From Escherichia marmotae (GTDB taxonomy: Bacteria; Pseudomonadota; Gammaproteobacteria; Enterobacterales; Enterobacteriaceae), in the NCBI RefSeq assembly GCF_002900365.1, contig NZ_CP025979.1, positions 1,488,001 through 1,552,000 of the forward strand: a stretch of 64,000 nucleotides of DNA, given 5' to 3'. Made by a program: the position numbers and the translations under genes. The notes under the pieces are model-generated. The model searched no databases, was not told the origin of the DNA, and saw nothing but the letters and a program-made list of their open reading frames with translations. Positions within the stretch are counted from its first letter, which is position 1. Each line of letters opens with the position of its first letter. Below are positions 9,416-16,782 of this stretch, piece by piece.

Positions 9416-9970
9416 TCAAAACCAGGGAATAGTTGCTGTTGCGCTTAATCCATAACTACTGAATTCCCCTTTCACCGGTTCAGTGAGCAAATCACCATGA
9501 CGGATAAACAGCTTGAACTGTTGCTGACTCGATAAACTCTTCATATTGAGAAAGGGTAAATCGGTCCGCCGTTCAGTTTGCGTCGCCAGTCGCTCAATTG
9601 CCTGTTCTTTAGTGAGCCAGCCCTTTTTTACTGAACGCCTTAACAGACGCAGGGGGTTACTTTTAACCTGCACACGGCTTACCACTCGCCAGCCTTTTAT
9701 TTCAGGAATAGGAGTGACAGGTGAACATTGGCAATAGTCCGTAAGTCCTTTACGCCACGTTGAGGCTTCAAGCGCCTGCAATGCCGGGGCGCTGCCGTGT
9801 AAGCGTAAACGCGCTCCCGGCGTAACATTCACGTCCGGGAAACTCACGCCGATATCACCTTGCCCTCTTGCGCCTAATGCCCGGTGCAATTTGGCAAATA
9901 ACGCTGCCATCAACATTTCACTCGAAAATTCAGGATCTGGCAGAACGCGGATCTCAAGGTAGTGCTCCAT
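9416..9970 (-). CDS. cas6f: Cas6f (Csy4), CRISPR RNA endoribonuclease
   Basis: Cuts I-F precursor crRNA at the base of the CTGCC/GGCAG hairpin and stays bound to the 3' hairpin in the Csy complex. The chosen start MEHYLEIRVLPDPEF gives 184 residues, close to the 187 of the Pseudomonas protein; an upstream in-frame extension of 14 codons would overlap cas7f. The catalytic histidine is at position 29 (KLHRALG), as in the studied homologue. It is the last gene of the csy operon, 10 bp after cas7f. Confidence 0.95.
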   Translation of the reverse strand: MEHYLEIRVLPDPEFSSEMLMAALFAKLHRALGARGQGDIGVSFPDVNVTPGARLRLHGSAPALQALEASTWRKGLTDYCQCSPVTPIPEIKGWRVVSRVQVKSNPLRLLRRSVKKGWLTKEQAIERLATQTERRTDLPFLNMKSLSSQQQFKLFIRHGDLLTEPVKGEFSSYGLSATATIPWF

Positions 9971-9980
9971 TGGCAGCTCC

Positions 9981-10982
9981 TTATTCCGCTTTCTCACCAA
10001 AGACACCGCCACGGATCAGCACTGCCATCACGTAGTGCTGTTGATCAACGTCTGGTTTCATCCCTTTAGTCACCCAATTGTCCAGTAAGGTATAAAAATC
10101 GAGTTTTTCTTTCGGTTGGCGGCAGGCAACGCCTCGGCTGGTTACAGAGCCATAAGGCTCCACGGCGATAGCCCCCAACTCATCAACCTTCGGATGCCAA
10201 GTGTCAATAGTACGTAAAGCGTTGCCAATTTTTTGGGAGTGAATACCGGCAATGCCTGCAACCTGGTACAACACGCGACTTTTGCTACTGTTGCTGTCGA
10301 GCACCAGTTCCTGTGATGGGAAGACTTCTTGCCCGGCACCGAGGCGAACCTGCGCTTCAACGGTAAGCATCACCCACTCTTTTCCGCTTAATCCTTGTTC
10401 AATTATTGTCGCCAGTTCTGTGACGCTACTCTGGCCTTGATCAAATTGACGCAAGGAGAAGTCATGACTGTTAAAAGTCCAGGACGAATCATTAGCAGTA
10501 ACTTTCACCTGGATCTGCTCAGCACCAATGCGGTTGCGCCACAAAAAACGACCATTTGCCAGATTCAGCGCATAGCGAAGCGCCAGCTCTTTAAAACCAT
10601 GCTCGCTGATATAGCCGTCAATAACGTCGGAAAGCGCCTCCTGATAGGCCATATCATTACATACTGAAGGTGAAGATAAATTACCCAGCACTCGCAGCGT
10701 AAACACCACTTTTAGCGTATCAGCATCTACCGGAAGCGAGGCTACATCTACCCGCTGCAAGTTGGCTTTTTGGATTTCAGCATCCAGTTTGGTGGGGTCA
10801 CTGGTAATCGTGTTTTTCAGGCGATTAGAAATGGTTCCGCGAACCGCTTTTTCCTGAATCTCAATGGGTTGCCATTCATTTCCTTGCCAGTTACCTGCGT
10901 ACATCGCCGCGTCAGACGTTGCCAGTTTGCGTTCAAATGCCAGTACCGACGCCGTTTTTATTGCTACAGGGGCCTTTGCCAT
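9981..10982 (-). CDS. cas7f: Cas7f (Csy3), Csy complex backbone subunit
   Basis: Forms the six-copy helical backbone along the crRNA spacer in the type I-F surveillance complex. The start MAKAPVAIKTASVLAFERKL, with AAGGA 8 bp upstream, gives 333 residues, the usual size. The gene lies 10 bp after cas5f and 10 bp before cas6f. The frame is intact. Confidence 0.95.
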   Translation of the reverse strand: MAKAPVAIKTASVLAFERKLATSDAAMYAGNWQGNEWQPIEIQEKAVRGTISNRLKNTITSDPTKLDAEIQKANLQRVDVASLPVDADTLKVVFTLRVLGNLSSPSVCNDMAYQEALSDVIDGYISEHGFKELALRYALNLANGRFLWRNRIGAEQIQVKVTANDSSWTFNSHDFSLRQFDQGQSSVTELATIIEQGLSGKEWVMLTVEAQVRLGAGQEVFPSQELVLDSNSSKSRVLYQVAGIAGIHSQKIGNALRTIDTWHPKVDELGAIAVEPYGSVTSRGVACRQPKEKLDFYTLLDNWVTKGMKPDVDQQHYVMAVLIRGGVFGEKAE

Positions 10983-10992
10983 AATTATGTCC

Positions 10993-11916
10993 TTATTCTG
11001 AATCGTCATCTTCATTAGTAGTAGGGCCGTCAACGAGTGGTATTGCCGAGCAATAGTAGCCAGTGTCCGTCGTACGATAGCGCCACATCAGCGGTTGCAA
11101 ATCAGTAATGCGATGTAATCCACGCCATTCGCCAATGCCATAAACCGCTTCGGCAAAAGCAAATGGCGTCACGATGCCGCGTGCATTTTCCACTTCACCA
11201 GGTGCGTAAACAGGAGAAATGCGTTGGTAGCCACACATTAACGGCACCAGGAAACCGGTCATCGGCTTCGGCTGGTATATCCATTTTGCGCTGTTGTCTT
11301 CTGCCGGAGATTCGGCCTGATATTTAATCGTGGCAAAATCAAGCCAGGCATCAAGCAACGATATGTCGGGATGTTGTTGGTGATGTTCAGCCAGCCATTC
11401 GCTGCGGTCGTAAAGCGCGTAACCTGGCATTAAACGCCAGATGATTTTACGCAGTTGCTTTTCATCTTCAGGCGCATGAAAAAGCTGAGGATCGCGCATG
11501 TCAACAATGCTGCCGCCCGCCAGTTTGTGGCTCTGGCAGAGCATTTTCAGATGGTCACAAAGGGCTTTTCTACCGTATTCACCATTGGTAATTTCGCCAT
11601 TACATTCAATCAGCAGAGAGACCGTCAGGTGCATACGCCCCTCTTCATTAAATGAGGTGGTTTTACCTTCTCTGGTTAGTGGATTACGGGTGAGAGCGAA
11701 CTGAAAATCGCGCCCGGAGCTGTACGCCTGAATATGTTGTTCATGGCTAACGACCGCGCAACCGTCAAAACTTACGCCAAATTCATCCACCACTTTGCGA
11801 GAAAGCGCATGAACATAGCCGAGAAAATGGGTCATCGACGGGAATCCCCAGGTCAACCCGGAAACAGCGTTGGCGTTTTCGATGCGTACATGGGGTAACA
11901 AGAGCAGATAACTCAT
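10993..11916 (-). CDS. cas5f: Cas5f (Csy2), Csy complex subunit
   Basis: Pairs with Cas8f and holds the 8-nt crRNA 5' handle at the tail of the Csy complex. It has 307 residues, starting MSYLLLLPHVRIENANAVSG, with the conserved GFPSMTHFLGYVHAL segment. Its ATG overlaps the cas8f stop by 4 bp, giving translational coupling. Confidence 0.94.
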   Translation of the reverse strand: MSYLLLLPHVRIENANAVSGLTWGFPSMTHFLGYVHALSRKVVDEFGVSFDGCAVVSHEQHIQAYSSGRDFQFALTRNPLTREGKTTSFNEEGRMHLTVSLLIECNGEITNGEYGRKALCDHLKMLCQSHKLAGGSIVDMRDPQLFHAPEDEKQLRKIIWRLMPGYALYDRSEWLAEHHQQHPDISLLDAWLDFATIKYQAESPAEDNSAKWIYQPKPMTGFLVPLMCGYQRISPVYAPGEVENARGIVTPFAFAEAVYGIGEWRGLHRITDLQPLMWRYRTTDTGYYCSAIPLVDGPTTNEDDDSE

Positions 11917-13220
11917 TTCAGCGCCTCCTGCAAAACGGCTTCCATTTCACGCATCCGTTGAGCGAACAGGGACTGACTGCGCCACTCTTTTTGCTCGATA
12001 GCACCTACATCGAAACTGGCTTTTTTCAGGCGATAGTTCAGCCAGCGCGCGAAATCCTCGGCCACCATACCCTGCCAGTCGTTTTTTTCACGCTCCAGTT
12101 TGAAAGCCTCATCTGACAGGCTCCGCCACGGATCCAGCCACAGTTGCTGGTGGCGAGGTAAATCTGGTGATTGCGCGGACCATCCCTGCCATTTTTCTTG
12201 TTGAAAAGAGGATGCCTGCATAAACAGCAAATCTATCAACTCATCAATATATTTCGCCCGTGTGGTACGGATATGAACATTATTTTTGTCAACTTTCAGA
12301 AGATAGGTCATGCGGGCGATAATGCCCGAGGCCGCCCGATTGAAATCGCCACGTAAGGCAAAAATACTGCGCATGTTTTGTGGTGCGCGATCCAGCGCCG
12401 CCCAGGTGGGCGGCATTGACGGCAACAGCCAGACACGGCCACCACGAACACTGTTGAGCAAAGAAATATTCTGCGGTTTTGTGCCGCCAAAATGCATTTC
12501 GGCAAGATTAGGAAAACGAATATCTGGCTGTGAGTGCCATTTACCTGCTTTGTGCGCATCGCGAATGGCTTTCGATTCCTCACTAAAGCGCACGGCAGTT
12601 AGCTTTTCATACATCGCCTGTGCCAGCGAACTGGAAAACAGCGGGCATAACAGGTGATAGCCATCATCGACAGGGAAATAGATTTGTTTTGCCAGTTTAT
12701 GGCTGGCAGGCTGTCCAGTTGTCCATGCCTGGCTAAACCCAGCTACCCACTGCTCTAGTTGCGCTTTATCCTCTGCAAACGTACTTAATGCCTGATAATC
12801 ACCACGCTTCAGGCTGGCAAGCAGTGAATCTCCGTTCACATCGGTTTGTAGCAACTTTGCGACGTCAAGTGCGGCAGCGTTACCAATCGCGTCAGTAGCG
12901 ACATTCGCCAACGATGCCGTGTTTAAATAGCTTTCGTTAGCGGAGGTTTCCAGACAAAAGCTACTGGCTTTAGAGTCACCATGACTGAATTTAGCGCCAT
13001 GAGTGACTAATTTGATTTGCCCGGCACGCTTTGCCGCATCCGTTAACCAGTTACGTGGCAGGTAGCGTGCTTCGAGTTCCTGTCGCTCCTGAGCGATAGC
13101 GCTGGCGTCGTCGCCCTGCTCCAGTCGCTTTGCTGCTTCTTTTTCAAAGGTATCGATTTTGGGTTGCCTTCGCGAAGCAATGTAGTCAGTGATAAATTGT
13201 ATTAGCGCCGTTTTTTCCAT
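11913..13220 (-). CDS. cas8f: Cas8f (Csy1), large subunit for PAM recognition
   Basis: Recognises the CC PAM of I-F targets and recruits Cas2-3. It has 435 residues, normal for Csy1, with a strong Shine-Dalgarno AAGGAG 5-6 bp before the ATG. First gene of the csy operon. Unlike the compact Pseudomonas layout, about 330 bp separate it from cas2-3, and that gap contains a crRNA-like locus and the predicted csy promoter. Residues such as RDAHKAGKWHSQPDIRFPNL are typical of the family. Confidence 0.94.
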   Translation of the reverse strand: MEKTALIQFITDYIASRRQPKIDTFEKEAAKRLEQGDDASAIAQERQELEARYLPRNWLTDAAKRAGQIKLVTHGAKFSHGDSKASSFCLETSANESYLNTASLANVATDAIGNAAALDVAKLLQTDVNGDSLLASLKRGDYQALSTFAEDKAQLEQWVAGFSQAWTTGQPASHKLAKQIYFPVDDGYHLLCPLFSSSLAQAMYEKLTAVRFSEESKAIRDAHKAGKWHSQPDIRFPNLAEMHFGGTKPQNISLLNSVRGGRVWLLPSMPPTWAALDRAPQNMRSIFALRGDFNRAASGIIARMTYLLKVDKNNVHIRTTRAKYIDELIDLLFMQASSFQQEKWQGWSAQSPDLPRHQQLWLDPWRSLSDEAFKLEREKNDWQGMVAEDFARWLNYRLKKASFDVGAIEQKEWRSQSLFAQRMREMEAVLQEALK

Positions 13221-13267
13221 TTCGGCTCCTTTTCGTTAATCCATCAAATTGAAGTTGCTCCCTGACT

Positions 13268-13351
13268 TCACTGAAAAATCTCCGTAGCCCAACCAGGCTT
13301 CAGTACAACGACACATACAGTAAAAGGGACAACACCCGCGGTGATAATCAT
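13268..13351 (-). CDS. Predicted 27-codon ORF upstream of cas8f (leader peptide or toxin candidate)
   Basis: ATG at 13351 with AGGTGA about 8 bp upstream and stop at 13268. The peptide is mostly hydrophobic (MIITAGVVPFTVCVVVL then KPGWATEIFQ), so it could cross a membrane. It lies just downstream of the predicted csy promoter and 47 bp before cas8f. The CC PAM and the first bases of the pseudo-spacer target overlap its ribosome binding site. It could be a CreT-like small toxin kept silent by the crRNA-like RNA, a leader peptide, or chance. I know no named homologue. Confidence 0.35.
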   Translation of the reverse strand: MIITAGVVPFTVCVVVLKPGWATEIFQ

Positions 13352-13361
13352 GGATAGTTCA

Positions 13362-13388
13362 CCTAGAGGTATCTACGCTTTAATCTAG
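13362..13388 (+). promoter_or_regulatory. Predicted pseudo-spacer target with CC PAM
   Basis: CC at 13362-13363 is followed by TAGAGGTATCT (13364-13374), identical to the first 11 nt of the pseudo-spacer at 13493-13503; positions 13 and 14 also match and the rest mostly does not. CC is the established I-F PAM on this side of the protospacer. The footprint covers the predicted -10 and start site of the divergent csy promoter. A seed match with poor distal pairing predicts binding without efficient cleavage. ACCTAGAGGT here is also a small palindrome that could bind a protein. Confidence 0.7.
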
Positions 13389-13409
13389 CCAAACCCATGC
13401 AATAACCAA
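13382..13409 (-). promoter_or_regulatory. Candidate csy operon promoter
   Basis: On the minus strand, TTGGTT (13404-13409), a 16-bp spacer and TAGATT (13382-13387). Each box is a moderate match to sigma70 consensus. Predicted start near 13375, leaving about 24 nt to the 27-codon ORF and about 155 nt to cas8f. The support is mostly positional: it lies exactly under the pseudo-spacer target. Confidence 0.45.
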
Positions 13410-13435
13410 TAGTGATATTACCCTGCATAAAATAT

Positions 13436-13464
13436 TTGCCACGCAATGGTTTGATAGCTAACAT
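13436..13464 (+). promoter_or_regulatory. Promoter of the crRNA-like locus
   Basis: TTGCCA (13436-13441; 5 of 6 to consensus), a 17-bp spacer and TAACAT (13459-13464; 4 of 6). The start would fall near 13470, at the hairpin of the first degenerate repeat. It faces away from the csy promoter. Confidence 0.6.
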
Positions 13465-13538
13465 TCACGCACTGCCATCGGCAGCTAAGAAATAGAGGTA
13501 TCTCCGGATACGGACTTGTAAACTGCCGTACAGGCAGC
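13465..13538 (+). ncRNA. crRNA-like RNA with degenerate I-F repeats (CreR/CreA-like)
   Basis: First degenerate repeat about 13465-13492: hairpin CTGCC-ATC-GGCAG (13472-13484), then handle CTAAGAAA (13485-13492; arrays here have CTTAGAAA). Pseudo-spacer 13493-13517, 25 nt rather than 32. Second degenerate repeat 13518-13538: GTAAACTGCCGTACAGGCAGC, 19 of 21 identical to the array repeat, with an intact Cas6f hairpin. Cas6f cleavage after each hairpin would give a 53-nt RNA (13485-13537) with the 8-nt handle and 20-nt 3' hairpin of normal I-F crRNA. It sits on the strand opposite the cas genes and arrays, and ends 11 bp from the cas2-3 stop. Its seed matches the csy promoter region. Modulatory mini-CRISPRs of this design (CreR, and CreA of CreTA modules) are established for other CRISPR types; function here is inference. 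Confidence 0.75.
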
Positions 13539-13548
13539 GCGCCCCCTA

Positions 13549-16500
13549 TCACAGGTTGCGGAACACTCCCAACCAGGGGTGATAACGCCAGTCATCGACC
13601 GCATCTTCTTCACTGGCCGGTACTCTCACTTCAGCAAACATTTCTCCAACACGCTGTATTTCACAACCGTGCTTATCAGCTAAATTCAACAAAACGTGTT
13701 GGTAATCCATCACGCCCCAGCAAGCGACGCCGCTGGCGCATCTCACCTCTTCTCGCCTGAAATTCCCCTGCGCTTTACGCTCGTTGTCACCGGTGTAGGA
13801 ATAGAAACGCGCTTCGCTTTCTTCATCATCCATATGTAGAAAAAATACCGCCTCCGGCAACGGCGAATAACGAAATGGCGTCTGGCGCTGCATCCAGCCG
13901 TTCCAGCTTAGCGGTGCGCGCCACCATTGCGCCGCCACCACATGTTTGCTTTTACTGCTCATCAATTCAGTGGATAAACGACTATGCTCAAGTTCCGCCA
14001 GTTTGTTGTCATTATTGGCAGACAGAATCCGCGGCAAGGCGTTAATCGTCCGGTAGTCCGCGATCGGAATCAGTTCGCAAATATCATGGCTATCCAGCAA
14101 GTGTTCTTTTGTTTCGAAACCAGGCTTACAAAATGCGGGGGCTTTTTTCTGCAATGCTTTGATATTAAAACGCAAAATAACCAGATTCTCACTGGTCGGC
14201 ACATTTCTACGGTGCCGCTGAATACGTCCGGCAAATTGAATTATCGAACGCATGGAGCCTGGTTCGATAATTCCCCAATCCGCATCCCAGTCACGCCCCA
14301 CTTCTATAACCGATGTCCCCAACACCACAAACAGATGGTGCGATTCCGGACGGTTATGTAAGGCTTCAGCAATATCCTCGTTGTTCCAGAAATCGAGTTC
14401 GTTATGGCGGGTAAAAGCGCGGTCCAGGCGCTTCTCAATATCTGAACGTACTGCCAGTGGATGTCGGGAGTGGTAAACACAATAATGAATGCAGACATCT
14501 TCTGGTGATGGAATGGCGATCAGGGCTTTGGTCACTGCGACCAGTGGATTGATATTCGCGAAGCGCACCAGGCCCAGCGAAACGGTTTTACCGCTTTCGT
14601 GCTGCTGGCGATGTGCCTGATGCAACTTCAGCATTTGCGCATGTACCGTCTGAGCCACGCTTTCGGTAACATCCTGAATCGCGTTTGATGCAGATGAAAT
14701 AGAAGCAATACGTCCGAAATGCAGTCGTTCTTTTTCGGCCAACATTAACGCTCGTCGCGCAACAAACTTTTTGTGCGTCTCACGAAAAGTAGCGCCATCG
14801 CCAATTTGTATGGCGTCGGCATCTTTTTCATCAAACCAGGCACAGCAAATATTGACGGGTCTGCCGTTCGTACCGCATGACGACTGCCACATTTTACGCC
14901 CGGCAAGATAAGCCGCGAACAGCGCCTGAATCAGCCCTGGCGGCAACGTCGCGGAAGAAAGTAATACCCGCGTTCCCAACATTCCGGCCCAATTCATCAG
15001 ACGACATACTGCATGAAGATCGGCAATATCAAAGTCGTCAGGTTCATCGAGCACTAAATCGCTGGTTAACAAACGCAACATCGAAGGAAGCTGTTTTCCG
15101 CCTCGCACACCTTCGGTCGCAGAAATAAGATGATCAATGGTCGCTACCAGAATCGGTGCGCTTACTAACGCCTTAAGTTTGCTGTCATCCTTCAACCATT
15201 TTTCCAGCGCCCCGGTATGCAGACTACCGTCATATTTAACAAACTGTTGCTCCTCTGCCAGCGATTCTTGCGAAGCACTTCCGCAATCATTGTCTGTTTT
15301 TTCCTGCTGCCACAGTTGCTTAACTGCCGCCGAACCAATCAGTACCGCCAGCTCATCCTCGCCCAGTCCAAGCAGACTGCGCAGAGCATCGCCGGTTTGC
15401 AAAGTCAGCGTGCGCAATCCCAGCGCGACGGTAAAACGGCACCCTTCCCGCTCATCGGTAAGCGCATACATAATGCGGGCGTTAGCAAAGGTTTTACCGC
15501 ACCCCGTCGAGGCCATATTGACACCGAAAAAACCGTCTTCCCGGCTTCGCTCACGTAACGCACGTGCCACATCCCAGGCTTTATCCTGCCAACGGTATTT
15601 CGCGTCTGTGGCCCGTTGTCTAAAACCTTTATGTCGGGCAATTGCCGGAAGCGATGCACGTGTGTGCATCAGTTGCCGCCCAAGTAGATACGCATGATGC
15701 GCGACGCCGACCAGATGCTCATCTACCCGTTGTTTGAGCGTGCCGCTCTGCCGATCGCTATTTGCCCAGACAATATAATTCGGGTCTTGCCATTTTTGCT
15801 GCGCGTCGTTAGATGAATAGTAGTGATCGGCAAGCATCAGGCAAAAACGCGCCATATGTAACGGAAACAGTTGCTCCATCTGCCCCCATTCCTTTAAGCC
15901 GATCGCGTTACACGCCCTACGGGCAATCTGACGCGCTTTTTCTCGCCAGCTCGCGCTTTGAAGCGGCGTTCCTGACGGAAATTGCCAGACTTGCTCGAAA
16001 TCCTGTTGTGACCAGTCATTCTTACGGTGGTTAACGGCATTCCAGTCAGCATTGAGTTGCTTCTCCAGCCAACTATCACAGCCTTTGCATGATTGTTCTG
16101 GTTGTGGCGAAAGATTCTCCGGCATTCGATGATGGGAAAGGATCAACCAGCCTACCGTTTTGGCGAGTGGTTGCAGCGAACTGAATGGACTATTTGAAAA
16201 ATGAGGCGTGTCTTTTTGCAGGCACTCAAGGATCGCGGTTTCATCATCTGCCGTTAATTTCCCAAGTTTTTCCAGCCACACTTCGTCTGGCTGTTCACCG
16301 ACAAAAGCCTGAAAAAGCCGCAGCGAAATCCACTCATGCCGATAAGGCTGATAACTGCGGGCATTCTTTTGGGTCAGGCTTTGCTGAAAGCTGCGTCCTG
16401 CTTTACCAAAATCATGAAATAACCCAGCGATAGCCGCCAGCAGCGCAATACTTTCCGCGCACTGCCAGCGATTTTCTTCTTTTTTCACCAGGCTGGTTTG

Positions 16501-16782
16501 CGTTGTTCGATTTGTGGGAACGCGTCCCTGAGCATTAAAACGACGAATATTGCCGACAATCCACATCAACTCCGTTTGCCCATTCTTCTTCAGCCAGTGA
16601 CAAGCCACTGCGGTATTTCGCCGGGCAGTTTTGCGCAGTAAACGGCGAAGTGTATTAACCCCTTCCAGAGTAATCACCGTTTGCCATGCGGCGTCACCAG
16701 TGCGTTCGGCAAACTGATCAATAATACGGCAGCTCTCCACTCGAGCATTTTTTGTGCAGCGCGAGATAATCAGGACGTTCAT
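13549..16782 (-). CDS. cas3: Cas2-3 fusion, nuclease-helicase of type I-F
   Basis: Degrades target DNA recruited by the Csy complex and acts with Cas1 in spacer acquisition. It has 1077 residues, normal for the I-F fusion. The N-terminal Cas2 domain (about 1-95) is followed by an HD nuclease domain with LFHDFGKA (H123, D124), a helicase with Walker A MASTGCGKT (423-431), DEPD (579-582) and SAT (610-612), and a late AGRIQRH motif. The ATG overlaps the cas1 stop as ATGA. The frame is intact, so interference should be possible. Confidence 0.96.
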   Translation of the reverse strand: MNVLIISRCTKNARVESCRIIDQFAERTGDAAWQTVITLEGVNTLRRLLRKTARRNTAVACHWLKKNGQTELMWIVGNIRRFNAQGRVPTNRTTQTSLVKKEENRWQCAESIALLAAIAGLFHDFGKAGRSFQQSLTQKNARSYQPYRHEWISLRLFQAFVGEQPDEVWLEKLGKLTADDETAILECLQKDTPHFSNSPFSSLQPLAKTVGWLILSHHRMPENLSPQPEQSCKGCDSWLEKQLNADWNAVNHRKNDWSQQDFEQVWQFPSGTPLQSASWREKARQIARRACNAIGLKEWGQMEQLFPLHMARFCLMLADHYYSSNDAQQKWQDPNYIVWANSDRQSGTLKQRVDEHLVGVAHHAYLLGRQLMHTRASLPAIARHKGFRQRATDAKYRWQDKAWDVARALRERSREDGFFGVNMASTGCGKTFANARIMYALTDEREGCRFTVALGLRTLTLQTGDALRSLLGLGEDELAVLIGSAAVKQLWQQEKTDNDCGSASQESLAEEQQFVKYDGSLHTGALEKWLKDDSKLKALVSAPILVATIDHLISATEGVRGGKQLPSMLRLLTSDLVLDEPDDFDIADLHAVCRLMNWAGMLGTRVLLSSATLPPGLIQALFAAYLAGRKMWQSSCGTNGRPVNICCAWFDEKDADAIQIGDGATFRETHKKFVARRALMLAEKERLHFGRIASISSASNAIQDVTESVAQTVHAQMLKLHQAHRQQHESGKTVSLGLVRFANINPLVAVTKALIAIPSPEDVCIHYCVYHSRHPLAVRSDIEKRLDRAFTRHNELDFWNNEDIAEALHNRPESHHLFVVLGTSVIEVGRDWDADWGIIEPGSMRSIIQFAGRIQRHRRNVPTSENLVILRFNIKALQKKAPAFCKPGFETKEHLLDSHDICELIPIADYRTINALPRILSANNDNKLAELEHSRLSTELMSSKSKHVVAAQWWRAPLSWNGWMQRQTPFRYSPLPEAVFFLHMDDEESEARFYSYTGDNERKAQGNFRREEVRCASGVACWGVMDYQHVLLNLADKHGCEIQRVGEMFAEVRVPASEEDAVDDWRYHPWLGVFRNL

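Noticed and set aside
13364..13395. Ordinary self-targeting spacer
   Set aside because: Pairing is limited to the seed plus two bases and the guide lies outside an array; a normal spacer would match over 32 nt and be lethal.
13518..13538. A single leftover CRISPR repeat
   Set aside because: At first it looked like a lone degenerate repeat. The upstream hairpin with handle, the promoter and the seed match show it is the 3' half of a crRNA-like unit.
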